Assembly (NCBI GenBank): GCA_900314745.1
Contig: OMWK01000003.1
Coordinates: forward strand, 186,001-250,000
DNA from: an uncultured Eubacteriales bacterium
GTDB taxonomy: Bacteria > Bacillota > Clostridia > Saccharofermentanales > Saccharofermentanaceae
Length of the DNA: 64,000 nt
Reading direction: 5' to 3'
Part shown: positions 45,431-52,766 of the stretch, in pieces
Numbering within the stretch: the first letter of the stretch is position 1
How the letters are laid out: each line of letters begins with the position of its first letter
Program-made: the position numbers and the translations under genes
Notes under the pieces: model-generated
The model's database searches: none
What the model saw: the letters and a program-made list of their open reading frames with translations, nothing else
What the model was told of the DNA's origin: nothing

Positions 45431-46063
45431 TCAATGTTTCCTTTTATACCCGCAATCGCAGTACGGGCCGCCGGAAGCCAGAGTGTATTCCCTGACAAAG
45501 ACCGAAGCCCCGCCTAACTCACTCATAGTATAATCCAGATGGCACATCGCGGGAACAAGATCGTAGAACCCGTACTCCTTCATGAGAGCGCAGATGCCGC
45601 ATGTGTAGAACCTCGCCTCATATCCGCTGCCGTCTGAGTACGGCAGATAATCCATGGTCCAGGAATAGGGATTGCGGTCACCGGCTCTTAGCGCGGCGGT
45701 CTTCTTCTGCCCTTCAATATCGGCTTCGGTGAATTTCTTCTTTCCGGCCTTGCGGCAGAAGACCTTCGTTACCGCATTCGTCATCGCGTGCTCATAGTAG
45801 CGGGTCGCCTCCTCTACCGTGGGCCTCCTGTCCATGCAAAGAAGAAAAGCCGTAAACGTCGCGCAGCTTATGATATTGGTCTTAAACCTGTCGTCCCTCT
45901 CGAACTCCGGAAGCCCCCCGATGATCTCACGGTATCGGCTTTTCGCAGCTTTTGCCACAGACGCCGCAGCAGCAGGAGTGTACCCCAAGTCTCTTACAAG
46001 CCCCCGGCGAAAAGCTCCTTTGTAAAACATCCACATCCCTGCAGGCATTCCGCTATATCTCAT
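45431..46063 (-). CDS. ATC hydrolase-family protein
   Basis: 210 residues from the ATG at 46063, with GGGGGAG 6 nt upstream (the longer frame to 46105 lacks support). It resembles the L-2-amino-thiazoline-4-carboxylic acid hydrolase family (PF14196), with the Cys-rich signature FYTCGICALMKEYGFYDLVP, then a CHLDY motif and a late GGPYCDCGYK. Members open a thiazoline ring or act in related chemistry, but most are uncharacterised, and some sit in natural-product or resistance loci. Upstream of it lies a GTTAG-N6-CTAAC palindrome shared with the TetR gene region. Confidence 0.65.
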   Translation of the reverse strand: MRYSGMPAGMWMFYKGAFRRGLVRDLGYTPAAAASVAKAAKSRYREIIGGLPEFERDDRFKTNIISCATFTAFLLCMDRRPTVEEATRYYEHAMTNAVTKVFCRKAGKKKFTEADIEGQKKTAALRAGDRNPYSWTMDYLPYSDGSGYEARFYTCGICALMKEYGFYDLVPAMCHLDYTMSELGGASVFVREYTLASGGPYCDCGYKRKH

Positions 46064-46117
46064 CACACGCTCCCCCTTCTTACGATTCGTTCGCAGCAAT
46101 GACATTATAGCGCATAA

Positions 46118-46133
46118 GTTAGTTTATGCTAAC
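46118..46133. promoter_or_regulatory. GTTAG-N6-CTAAC palindrome ahead of the ATC-hydrolase gene
   Basis: GTTAG (46118-46122) and CTAAC (46129-46133) flank TTTATG. The site overlaps the last codons of the ABC gene and lies 55 bp before the ATC-hydrolase start. It shares half-sites with the palindromes at 50437-50455 and 49713-49722, so it may be a TetR operator. The half-sites are seen; binding is inferred. Confidence 0.35.
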
Positions 46134-47890
46134 CTCCAGTTCTCAGCCGCCTTCCTGATCTTCACGAACTGCGCATACCTGCCTCCGATATTAAGAAGCT
46201 CATCGTGCTTTCCTCTTTCTGCTATGCGGCCGTCATCTACTACAAGTATCTGGTCCGCAGCCTCGATAGTCGCGAGCCTGTGTGCGATGATGATCACGGT
46301 CTTGCCTTGGGACAGTTCTGTCAAAGCCCCCTGAATCAGGTGTTCGTTCTCGGGATCGATGCTCGCCGTAGACTCATCGAGGATAATGATCGGAGAATCC
46401 TTCAATATCGCTCTTGCTATGGATATCCTCTGCTTCTGACCGCCGGACAAAGTACCGCCGCCCTCACCGATAACGGTGTCATAGCCATCCGGAAGTTCCA
46501 TTATAAAATCGTGGCAGCGAGCTTTCTTTGCCGCATCGATCATCTCCTCTTCCGACACGTTCTCCCTGCCGAAGCATATGTTGGCGCGGATCGTATCGTT
46601 AAAAAGATATACGTTCTGGAATACCATAGAGATATTCTTAAGAAGGCTGTCGAGGCTGTACTCCTTAACATCAACCCCGCCTACCGTAATTCTTCCGCCG
46701 GTTACATCGTAGAACCTCGCGATCAGATTGCATATCGTGGTCTTGCCGCTTCCCGACGGACCCACGATCGCTGTGGTGGAACCTTCGGGAATCGTGAATG
46801 AGACTTCCTTAAGAACCTTCCTGTCTTCAATCGTATGTGCATTAGAATATGAGAAATCGACATTAGAGAATTCGATGTCAAAGGACTCAGGACTTATATC
46901 CGTTCCCTCGGCATCGAGAAGATTCGCATCAGAGAACATCTCCATTTTGTCAAAGGCATTATTGATAACAGACAGAACATGGGCGCTGTCTGCGATCGGC
47001 TCAACGGAATTAAAGACTGACATGGACAGGAACGACACGATAAGCACCATGCTAATGTCCAGCCTTCCTGAAAGACCCGCATACATTACCGCGATGATCA
47101 TCCATACACTCGCGGCCTTCAGAGCGAAGAGGTGAAGGCAGTTATAGGGAATGAATCCCCACTCGATCTTAAGGGCTATCTTCTTTGCTCTCGCACAAGC
47201 CTCGGTAAAATCCCTTACCGAAGCTTTGGCCATCCCGAAGGACTTGACCACCGGAAGTCCCCTTGTATATTCAAGAGTCGCACGTGTCAGCCTCTCATTC
47301 TCCTCATTTAAGACTCTGGTATTGTCTGCGCTTCGCTTCGATATCATCAGAAGGAACATGAATGATACAAGCACGCCACCAAGGGCAATCAGAGCGCACT
47401 CAGGGACCATAAAGCCTAAGAACAGCAATATGCACAGGAAATTTAAGTATCCTCCGATGAACCCGTCAACCATGCGGATACCCATATTCTCCAGAGTCGA
47501 CAGTCCCGTGGTTATGGCATTTAATATCGCTCCCGTATCATTCGTCTGGAAGTAACCGAGTGACACGCGCTTTAATGCCTCACCTATCTTAAGGCGGTCT
47601 CTAGCAACAAGCTCATAACCTATCTTCTCATGTGATCTCGCCTTAAGGTAATCGAACAGGAATCTCAGGAACACCATCAGTGTGATGATAAGAAGGCTCT
47701 TAAGAGCAAGCCCGGATTCGATACCTTCACCGTTTCTGATTCCGGCAATGATCTTCCCTATCACAAATCCCGCATACGCCACGGGAGCAGCCACTGCCCA
47801 CGAGGAGAAGAAGGAGAAAATGAATCCTACAAATAAACTTCCTTTAAATTCACCGCACCAGTCGATGATCCTCTTTATCGTTCTGAACAT
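46124..47890 (-). CDS. ABC exporter subunit (fused membrane and ATPase domains), second of pair
   Basis: 588 residues. Six transmembrane helices (about 1-310) then an ABC ATPase with Walker A VGPSGSGKTT, signature LSGGQKQRISIARA, Walker B PIIILDES and switch IAHRLAT. The signature and the catalytic region are intact. There is no N-terminal C39 peptidase domain. The start follows GGAGG and is 1 bp after the stop of 47892-49667, so the two half-transporters form a heterodimer, similar in sequence to the YbtPQ/MdlAB-type exporters. Substrate unknown. Confidence 0.9.
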   Translation of the reverse strand: MFRTIKRIIDWCGEFKGSLFVGFIFSFFSSWAVAAPVAYAGFVIGKIIAGIRNGEGIESGLALKSLLIITLMVFLRFLFDYLKARSHEKIGYELVARDRLKIGEALKRVSLGYFQTNDTGAILNAITTGLSTLENMGIRMVDGFIGGYLNFLCILLFLGFMVPECALIALGGVLVSFMFLLMISKRSADNTRVLNEENERLTRATLEYTRGLPVVKSFGMAKASVRDFTEACARAKKIALKIEWGFIPYNCLHLFALKAASVWMIIAVMYAGLSGRLDISMVLIVSFLSMSVFNSVEPIADSAHVLSVINNAFDKMEMFSDANLLDAEGTDISPESFDIEFSNVDFSYSNAHTIEDRKVLKEVSFTIPEGSTTAIVGPSGSGKTTICNLIARFYDVTGGRITVGGVDVKEYSLDSLLKNISMVFQNVYLFNDTIRANICFGRENVSEEEMIDAAKKARCHDFIMELPDGYDTVIGEGGGTLSGGQKQRISIARAILKDSPIIILDESTASIDPENEHLIQGALTELSQGKTVIIIAHRLATIEAADQILVVDDGRIAERGKHDELLNIGGRYAQFVKIRKAAENWRLA

Positions 47891-47891
47891 A

Positions 47892-49667
47892 TTACGCCTC
47901 CTTCTTATTGCCGGCAGCCCAGTTTCTGGCGCCTATGTGAGCCTGCCACATTCTGTTATAAAGCGGCGATCTTGCCATCAGCTCTTCCTGCGTTCCGGCA
48001 TCCTCGATCCTTCCGTCGTTCAACACCACGATTCGGTCTGCATTCTTGATCGTGGACAGCCTGTGAGCTATGACCAGGAGCGTCTTGCCCTTCGTAAGAT
48101 TGGCTATAGATTCCTGAAGCCTCGTCTCGTTCTCGGGATCCGTAAAAGCCGTTGCTTCATCAAGTATTACTATCGGTGCATCCTTAAGCATCATGCGTGC
48201 AATGGCAATCCTCTGCCTCTCGCCTCCGGAGAGTCTCTTACCTGCTTCACCCGCCGAGGTGTCGTAACCTTGGGGAAGCTTCCTAATAAAGTCATCGCAG
48301 CATGCAGCCTTCGCCGCGCGCATAACTTCTTCATCGCTCGCATTGGGGTTGCCGAGCCTGATGTTCTCCTTTATGGACCTAGCGAAAAGAAAATTATCCT
48401 GTGTAACAAAGCTCACGACATTTGCGAGTGACTCCACCTTCATGTCCCTGATATCGATGCCGCCGATCTTTATGCTGCCGCCGGTAACATCCCAGAATCT
48501 TGCTATGAGCTTGGCAACAGTGGATTTGCCTCCGCCGGAGGGGCCGACCAGTGCGGTAAAGCTTCCTTCCGGCATAGTAAGATCGATTCCGTGAAGAACT
48601 TCTCCCTGCTCCTCATCGTATGTAAAATGCACATCGCTCATCTCGATAGTGAATTCTGAAGGCAGTCTCTCGGTCTCAGGCTCAACAAGACTTGGTATAT
48701 CAAGGAATTTCTTAACCTCGAGGACCGTATATTGCATCTGCCTTAAGCCGTTCGAGAACACTTCGATCTTTGCCATGCTGATGACCATGGACATGGCAAG
48801 CATGACGCTCAATGCCATCTCGGATACTGTCATGCTGCCTTTATTGACCAGAAGGATGCTTACGGGAACCACACCGAGCAATGTCGCGGGCATGAAGGCA
48901 AACGCGAGCTTCATCGTGATCCAGGTAGACTTCAGCCACTCGATGACAAAATCCCTGTAGTTACATATCGAACCTGCGAACTTCTCATAGCTTACGCCTG
49001 TCTTGCCAAATGCCTTGATGACCTCTATTCCTTCAACATACTCGACTATCATGCTGCTCATGGAAGCATTCGCTTCCTGGTATTTTGCCATGTTCTTGCC
49101 GCTCAGCTTAAACGTCAGCATCATAAATACAAGTCCCAGCGGAAGCGCCAGCAAAGACGCGAGAGCCACGCGTATATCGACTATTGCCAATGCGATAAAG
49201 CACACGATCGGAAGCAGGATATGTCCGGCCCCTTCAGGAACCACGTGAGCCAGAGGCGGTTCTATATCCTCGATCTTGTCGATGATCACACTCTTGATCT
49301 CTCCGATAGAATGCGCGTATACCTCACCTAGTGGCGCCTTCAGGAAGACGTCTGCCACCTTAAGCCTTAAGCCTTCGAGGACATTAAATGCCACATAGTG
49401 AGATATGCCCGTCGATATTCCGAAGCAGACCACTTTTATAAGGTAAGCTAAGAGTGCTGCCAGGCTGTACTTAATTACAAAGGCCTTATCAAGCTCCCCC
49501 GCTATATATAAGTCCAGCATCCTGTATACGAGATAATAAGGAACAAGACCTGAGATAAGACTTATCATCGAGAATACTACCGATGCCCAGAGTCTTCCTC
49601 CGCTGCCCTTCGCGTATGACAGGAGTGTGCCAAACCATTTTTTCTCTTCAATTCCTTCGCCATTCAT
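47892..49667 (-). CDS. ABC exporter subunit (fused membrane and ATPase domains), first of pair
   Basis: 591 residues from the ATG at 49667 (the longer frame to 49700 has no ribosome site). Transmembrane domain about 20-320, ATPase domain with Walker A VGPSGGGKST, signature LSGGERQRIAIARM, Walker B PIVILDEATAFTDPENE. The 'DEATAFTDPENE' form is common in YbtP-like and related small-molecule exporters. It overlaps functionally with the next gene (1 bp gap). A GTTAGC site at 49713-49722 precedes it and a hairpin separates it from the TetR gene, which is transcribed in the same direction. Confidence 0.9.
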   Translation of the reverse strand: MNGEGIEEKKWFGTLLSYAKGSGGRLWASVVFSMISLISGLVPYYLVYRMLDLYIAGELDKAFVIKYSLAALLAYLIKVVCFGISTGISHYVAFNVLEGLRLKVADVFLKAPLGEVYAHSIGEIKSVIIDKIEDIEPPLAHVVPEGAGHILLPIVCFIALAIVDIRVALASLLALPLGLVFMMLTFKLSGKNMAKYQEANASMSSMIVEYVEGIEVIKAFGKTGVSYEKFAGSICNYRDFVIEWLKSTWITMKLAFAFMPATLLGVVPVSILLVNKGSMTVSEMALSVMLAMSMVISMAKIEVFSNGLRQMQYTVLEVKKFLDIPSLVEPETERLPSEFTIEMSDVHFTYDEEQGEVLHGIDLTMPEGSFTALVGPSGGGKSTVAKLIARFWDVTGGSIKIGGIDIRDMKVESLANVVSFVTQDNFLFARSIKENIRLGNPNASDEEVMRAAKAACCDDFIRKLPQGYDTSAGEAGKRLSGGERQRIAIARMMLKDAPIVILDEATAFTDPENETRLQESIANLTKGKTLLVIAHRLSTIKNADRIVVLNDGRIEDAGTQEELMARSPLYNRMWQAHIGARNWAAGNKKEA

Positions 49668-49712
49668 GTTTCTTTCCGTCCTTCTATTGTTTGTTAACAT
49701 TACGACCGAATC

Positions 49713-49722
49713 GTTAGCTTAC
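49713..49722. promoter_or_regulatory. GTTAGCTTAC, TetR operator-like half-site
   Basis: GTTAGCTTAC differs by one base from the perfect palindrome GTTAGCTAAC at 50446-50455. It lies 46 bp upstream of the first ABC gene start, a suitable repressor position. Confidence 0.35.
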
Positions 49723-49736
49723 CCCTTAAACAATTT

Positions 49737-49768
49737 CACCGCCCGGCTCCTTATCGAACCGGACGGTG
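49737..49768. other. Hairpin between TetR gene and ABC operon
   Basis: CACCG/CGGTG and CCGG/CCGG arms surround TCCTTATCGA. On the transcript from the TetR gene the stem is not followed by a U-run, so it is not a clear terminator; on the other strand a T-rich stretch follows. It may be an attenuator or a processing site between tetR and the ABC genes. Confidence 0.4.
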
Positions 49769-49797
49769 AGTATTGCTTATATATTCTTTTTTGTTTA

Positions 49798-50406
49798 TCA
49801 ACTTCCCATCAGCTGTTTCCAACCCGGCAGGAAGAATGCTTCCAGTGTCGCCAGCGCCCCGACTGCTTCCTCATACGGATAGTTATGTATCACGGGTTCA
49901 AAGAGAGCCGTAATATATGCCGTCATCAGAAGGTGCAGCTGCTTCGGTGTTATCGAAGGAGCTTTAACACCGGCCTTCCGCTTCTCCTCAAGATATGACA
50001 GAAACTTGGCCTGTGCCATCTCGCTCATATCGTGAAGAAAGTTCTCGTATTTACTTCCCTTCGATCTCGCGATCAGAAGATGATAGTCCACCATATTAGG
50101 ATAGATAATGTCTTTCATCATATCGATATAAGAGTCCTGCCAGACGAACCTGCCCGTCTTCTTAACTTCCTTCTCATAACGGCTCATGTGCTCATTTGCC
50201 CACATCATAAGCTTATCGACCGAAGGCGAGACAAGCTGAGTAAACAGATCCTCTTTGTCCCTGCAATGGCGGTATATTCCCGCAGCAGTCATACCGCAGC
50301 GTTCCGCAATGCTTCTCATCGAGGCCTTCTCGAAGCCGCGCTCAAGGAACTCCTCTTTGGCTGCGGCCATTATCTTAACGTGATTCTCTGTCTTATCCCG
50401 CGGCAT
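49798..50406 (-). CDS. TetR-family repressor
   Basis: 202 residues. The N-terminal helix-turn-helix is typical: KIMAAAKEEFLERGFEKASM, then RSIAERCGMTAAGIYRHCRDKEDLF. The C-terminal ligand domain (about 60-202) is unassigned. AAGGTTG precedes the ATG. It is upstream of and collinear with the ABC pair. Palindromes GCTAACAGCGTTAGC and GTTAGCTAAC lie immediately upstream (50437-50455), suggesting autorepression together with control of the exporter. Confidence 0.88.
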   Translation of the reverse strand: MPRDKTENHVKIMAAAKEEFLERGFEKASMRSIAERCGMTAAGIYRHCRDKEDLFTQLVSPSVDKLMMWANEHMSRYEKEVKKTGRFVWQDSYIDMMKDIIYPNMVDYHLLIARSKGSKYENFLHDMSEMAQAKFLSYLEEKRKAGVKAPSITPKQLHLLMTAYITALFEPVIHNYPYEEAVGALATLEAFFLPGWKQLMGS

Positions 50407-50436
50407 CTTACAACCTTCAGCTTATATTCTTCGTGC

Positions 50437-50455
50437 GCTAACAGCGTTAGCTAAC
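50437..50455. promoter_or_regulatory. Palindromic operator upstream of the TetR gene
   Basis: GCTAAC-AGC-GTTAGC (50437-50451) is a perfect inverted repeat, and GTTAGCTAAC (50446-50455) is a perfect 10-bp palindrome that shares its right half. They lie 31 bp before the tetR start. Half-sites recur at 49713 and 46118. The pattern is typical of TetR-regulated promoters. Confidence 0.65.
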
Positions 50456-50527
50456 ACACGTAAAGTTACCACTCGAGGCCGCAGGCTGTCAAGCCCTGCT
50501 TTTCGCCCCCGGGCGGGCAAAAGCGCC

Positions 50528-50556
50528 AAAAACAAAGGCTCCGGTCAGGGAGCCTT
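50528..50556 (-). terminator. Rho-independent terminator after the Ser-rich zinc-ribbon gene
   Basis: On the minus strand AAGGCTCC pairs with GGAGCCTT around a 6-nt loop, followed by TGTTTTT. It is 10 bp past the stop at 50566. A further G/C-rich inverted repeat (GCTTTT..AAAAGC) lies at about 50497-50526. Confidence 0.85.
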
Positions 50557-50565
50557 CGCTGTATC

Positions 50566-51858
50566 TTATTCCATATGCCAGAGGCCGCTTGTGTCGTAGT
50601 TTTCCGGGAGCACTTCCCAGTTGCCTTCTCGGGTCTCGATGTACCAGCAGTCTTCGATGGTATCAAACTCCATGTTGCCGTACCCCGGGAAATCTGAAGA
50701 GATTCCGTCGTACCAGTACTGCCAGATTGGCGGCTCCACATAGTCGTTATAGAAGAAGTAGCAGTCCGTGTCATGATCGTAATACGCTTCCTCTTCAGGA
50801 ATCCATTCACATGTCCTGTCTATCTCTTCGACATAGATTGATTCCTGATCCATGTACTTGCCTGTTCCCATCTCGGGCACATGCCAAAGAGAAGATGTGT
50901 CGTAAGAATCAGGGAGCACTTCCCAGTTGCCGTTACTTGTCTCTATGTACCAGAGTCCCTCGTCGTAGTGATAAGACATCCAGCCGTAATCGCCATAGTC
51001 TGACGATATGCCCTCATACCAGTACTGCCATTCAGGAGGGTTGACCTCATCTGCGTAGACGAAGTAACAGTCGGTCTCCTCGTCGTAGTAGCACTCGAAT
51101 TCGTCATCCCAGTAACATTCTCTTCCAAGGACATCAATGTAGATGCTGTCGTCCGAGACCTCCTCCTGCACATATTCCGTACGGGGGCTGCTGTCGATGT
51201 TCATGATCTTGGTCATGCATGCGTAAAACAGCGTGGGCAGAAAGAAGAAGCACGACAGTGCGATAATAATAGGCTTTACACAGCCGCTTCCGGAACTTCT
51301 TCTGTAGTTGCCGGAAGATACGATCTGATCCTGAAGCGCGTCCTCAACAACAGCATTGTCGGCAACACTCGTAAGCTGCGCGCCGCAGTTGGGACACGAA
51401 GGAATGGCGCCCTCCTCCCACTTAAGCTTGATCTGGGTACCGCAGTATTCGCACTCCAGAAGCGTCTCATAGCTGCTGCCTTTCTTGACGGCGACGTTCT
51501 TGTAGTACTGACCGTTCTCGTCGTAGTAACCGGCCTCATACTGCGTGCCTGTGGACTCGTCGTACCATCTTGAAGGGTAGTACTGATAATCGTGCCTTGA
51601 AGATCGAAGCAAGGGGGCCGCGGTCGACCCGACGTAGCCTCGAGGCTGGTTGGTGCGCTGCCTCTGCGGCGGGGTTACGGTCCTGGTTTTCCCGTAGTTT
51701 CCGAAAGTGCGCGACCCGCCGGAATAACTTCTGCTACTGTGGGAGCTGTGGCTGCTCCTGCTCGAGGAGTGACTCCTGTGGGAGCTTCTGCTTGAACTTC
51801 TGTGTGAACTTGAGCTTCTGTGTGAGCTCGAACTTGAACTTCTTCTTGAAGGCGGCAT
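50566..51858 (-). CDS. Ser/His/Arg-rich membrane protein with zinc ribbon and tandem domain
   Basis: 430 residues, with a GGGAGGG ribosome site. Order: a low-complexity N-terminus of about 50 residues made almost only of Ser, His and Arg; a Tyr-rich segment; a zinc ribbon CEYCG..CPNCG (about 135-160); one transmembrane helix near 197-216; and then two homologous extracytoplasmic units starting at S238 and S340 (period 102 residues). Each unit has 'SIYxxxxxRxCxW', then NPPEWQYWYEGIS or EPPIWQYWYDGIS, then 'WYIETxxGNWEVLP' and YDTS.LWH. The units look like a duplicated WW/SH3-like beta domain rich in Trp, Tyr and acidic residues. No family recognised; terminator follows. Confidence 0.75.
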   Translation of the reverse strand: MPPSRRSSSSSSHRSSSSHRSSSRSSHRSHSSSRSSHSSHSSRSYSGGSRTFGNYGKTRTVTPPQRQRTNQPRGYVGSTAAPLLRSSRHDYQYYPSRWYDESTGTQYEAGYYDENGQYYKNVAVKKGSSYETLLECEYCGTQIKLKWEEGAIPSCPNCGAQLTSVADNAVVEDALQDQIVSSGNYRRSSGSGCVKPIIIALSCFFFLPTLFYACMTKIMNIDSSPRTEYVQEEVSDDSIYIDVLGRECYWDDEFECYYDEETDCYFVYADEVNPPEWQYWYEGISSDYGDYGWMSYHYDEGLWYIETSNGNWEVLPDSYDTSSLWHVPEMGTGKYMDQESIYVEEIDRTCEWIPEEEAYYDHDTDCYFFYNDYVEPPIWQYWYDGISSDFPGYGNMEFDTIEDCWYIETREGNWEVLPENYDTSGLWHME

Positions 51859-51903
51859 GATCTTCCCTCCCTTATTCCATGCTGACCGATATTAAACCAA
51901 TGA

Positions 51904-52467
51904 TTATTCAAACATCTCCACAAAGTAATTAACTGTATCGTCAGTAAGACCGTAAGAATAATCATCATCGCCCTGAGGCTGAACGACGACGCTGTAGCTG
52001 AATCCGTTTGCCTGCCATGTAACTACGCGGGCTGCATCAGGTGCATAAGATCTGCAGGTGGCAATACCGCGAGTGTATGTCGTATCGTAAGTATTGTAGT
52101 CACCGGAGATATCTTCACCCAGGGAATCCAGACCTTTACGGATAGTGATAAGACCGGCTCCGATGTAACCTTGAAGCTCGATCATTCCGTCTGTATAACG
52201 GATAACATTCCAGGAGATCATACCCTGATCAGTATCCTCGCTTCCGTCGGACGGATAGGAGATTTCCGAGATTCCGGAACCGTCTATAGCCTCGAGAATA
52301 TCATTTGTCTCAGTCCAGGGATTGGGTATCTGCTCATCACTTCGCGAAGCTTCTGTCTCCACTTCTACTGTCTGCTCAGCCTCTGTAGTTTCCGAAGGCT
52401 CGCTGCTGCAGGAAGCAAATGATAATACCATTGCCGTGGAAAGTGCTAATGCGATTAATCTTTTCAT
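51904..52467 (-). CDS. Lipoprotein of unknown function
   Basis: 187 residues with a lipobox LSFASC, then a Thr/Glu-rich linker, then a small beta-rich domain (SWNVIRYTDGMIELQGYI, VVTWQANGFSYSVVVQPQ). Such domains occur in many small Clostridial lipoproteins of unknown role. The promoter at 52581-52608 reads into it with a leader of about 108 nt. It is 45 bp upstream of the Ser-rich zinc-ribbon gene in the same direction. Confidence 0.75.
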   Translation of the reverse strand: MKRLIALALSTAMVLSFASCSSEPSETTEAEQTVEVETEASRSDEQIPNPWTETNDILEAIDGSGISEISYPSDGSEDTDQGMISWNVIRYTDGMIELQGYIGAGLITIRKGLDSLGEDISGDYNTYDTTYTRGIATCRSYAPDAARVVTWQANGFSYSVVVQPQGDDDYSYGLTDDTVNYFVEMFE

Positions 52468-52580
52468 AAATGTATCCTTTCTTATGAGTTAAATTAGTGT
52501 CTGCCCAACAAGTCGGTAAAAATCAATCAACATCAGGCAAAGGATCGTCGATCAGAATAAACTGTTCTTCTTCGAGAGCC

Positions 52581-52608
52581 ATTATACCATCCCAGAAATA
52601 GAGAACAA
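52581..52608 (-). promoter_or_regulatory. Promoter of the lipoprotein gene
   Basis: On the minus strand TTGTTC (52608-52603) and TATAAT (52586-52581) are spaced by 16 bp. Transcription would start near 52575, about 108 nt before the ATG at 52467. Confidence 0.55.
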
Positions 52609-52678
52609 AAAAATCCGGGATATTCCTACAATTTTATGTGGAGGTTATTTATTTGTATCGGCGAGATATTGCGCTAAC

Positions 52679-52708
52679 TTGATACTGTCAGCATTTCTAC
52701 TTTATAAT
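52679..52708 (+). promoter_or_regulatory. Promoter of the GT-C-like membrane gene
   Basis: TTGATA (52679-52684) and TATAAT (52703-52708), 18 bp apart, lie 58 bp upstream of the ATG at 52767. The 299-bp gap between the two divergent genes (52468-52766) holds this promoter and the one at 52581-52608, and no other feature that I can see. Confidence 0.65.
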
Positions 52709-52766
52709 GTTTGAACATACATAAACTTACTCTATATCTGAGCAGCGTATTAAAGAGAATGAATAA

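Noticed and set aside
52563..52584. Possible leader peptide ORF (MALEEEQFILIDD) upstream of the lipoprotein gene
   Set aside because: The start ATG overlaps the -10 box of the promoter at 52581-52608, so it would not be transcribed as an ORF start.
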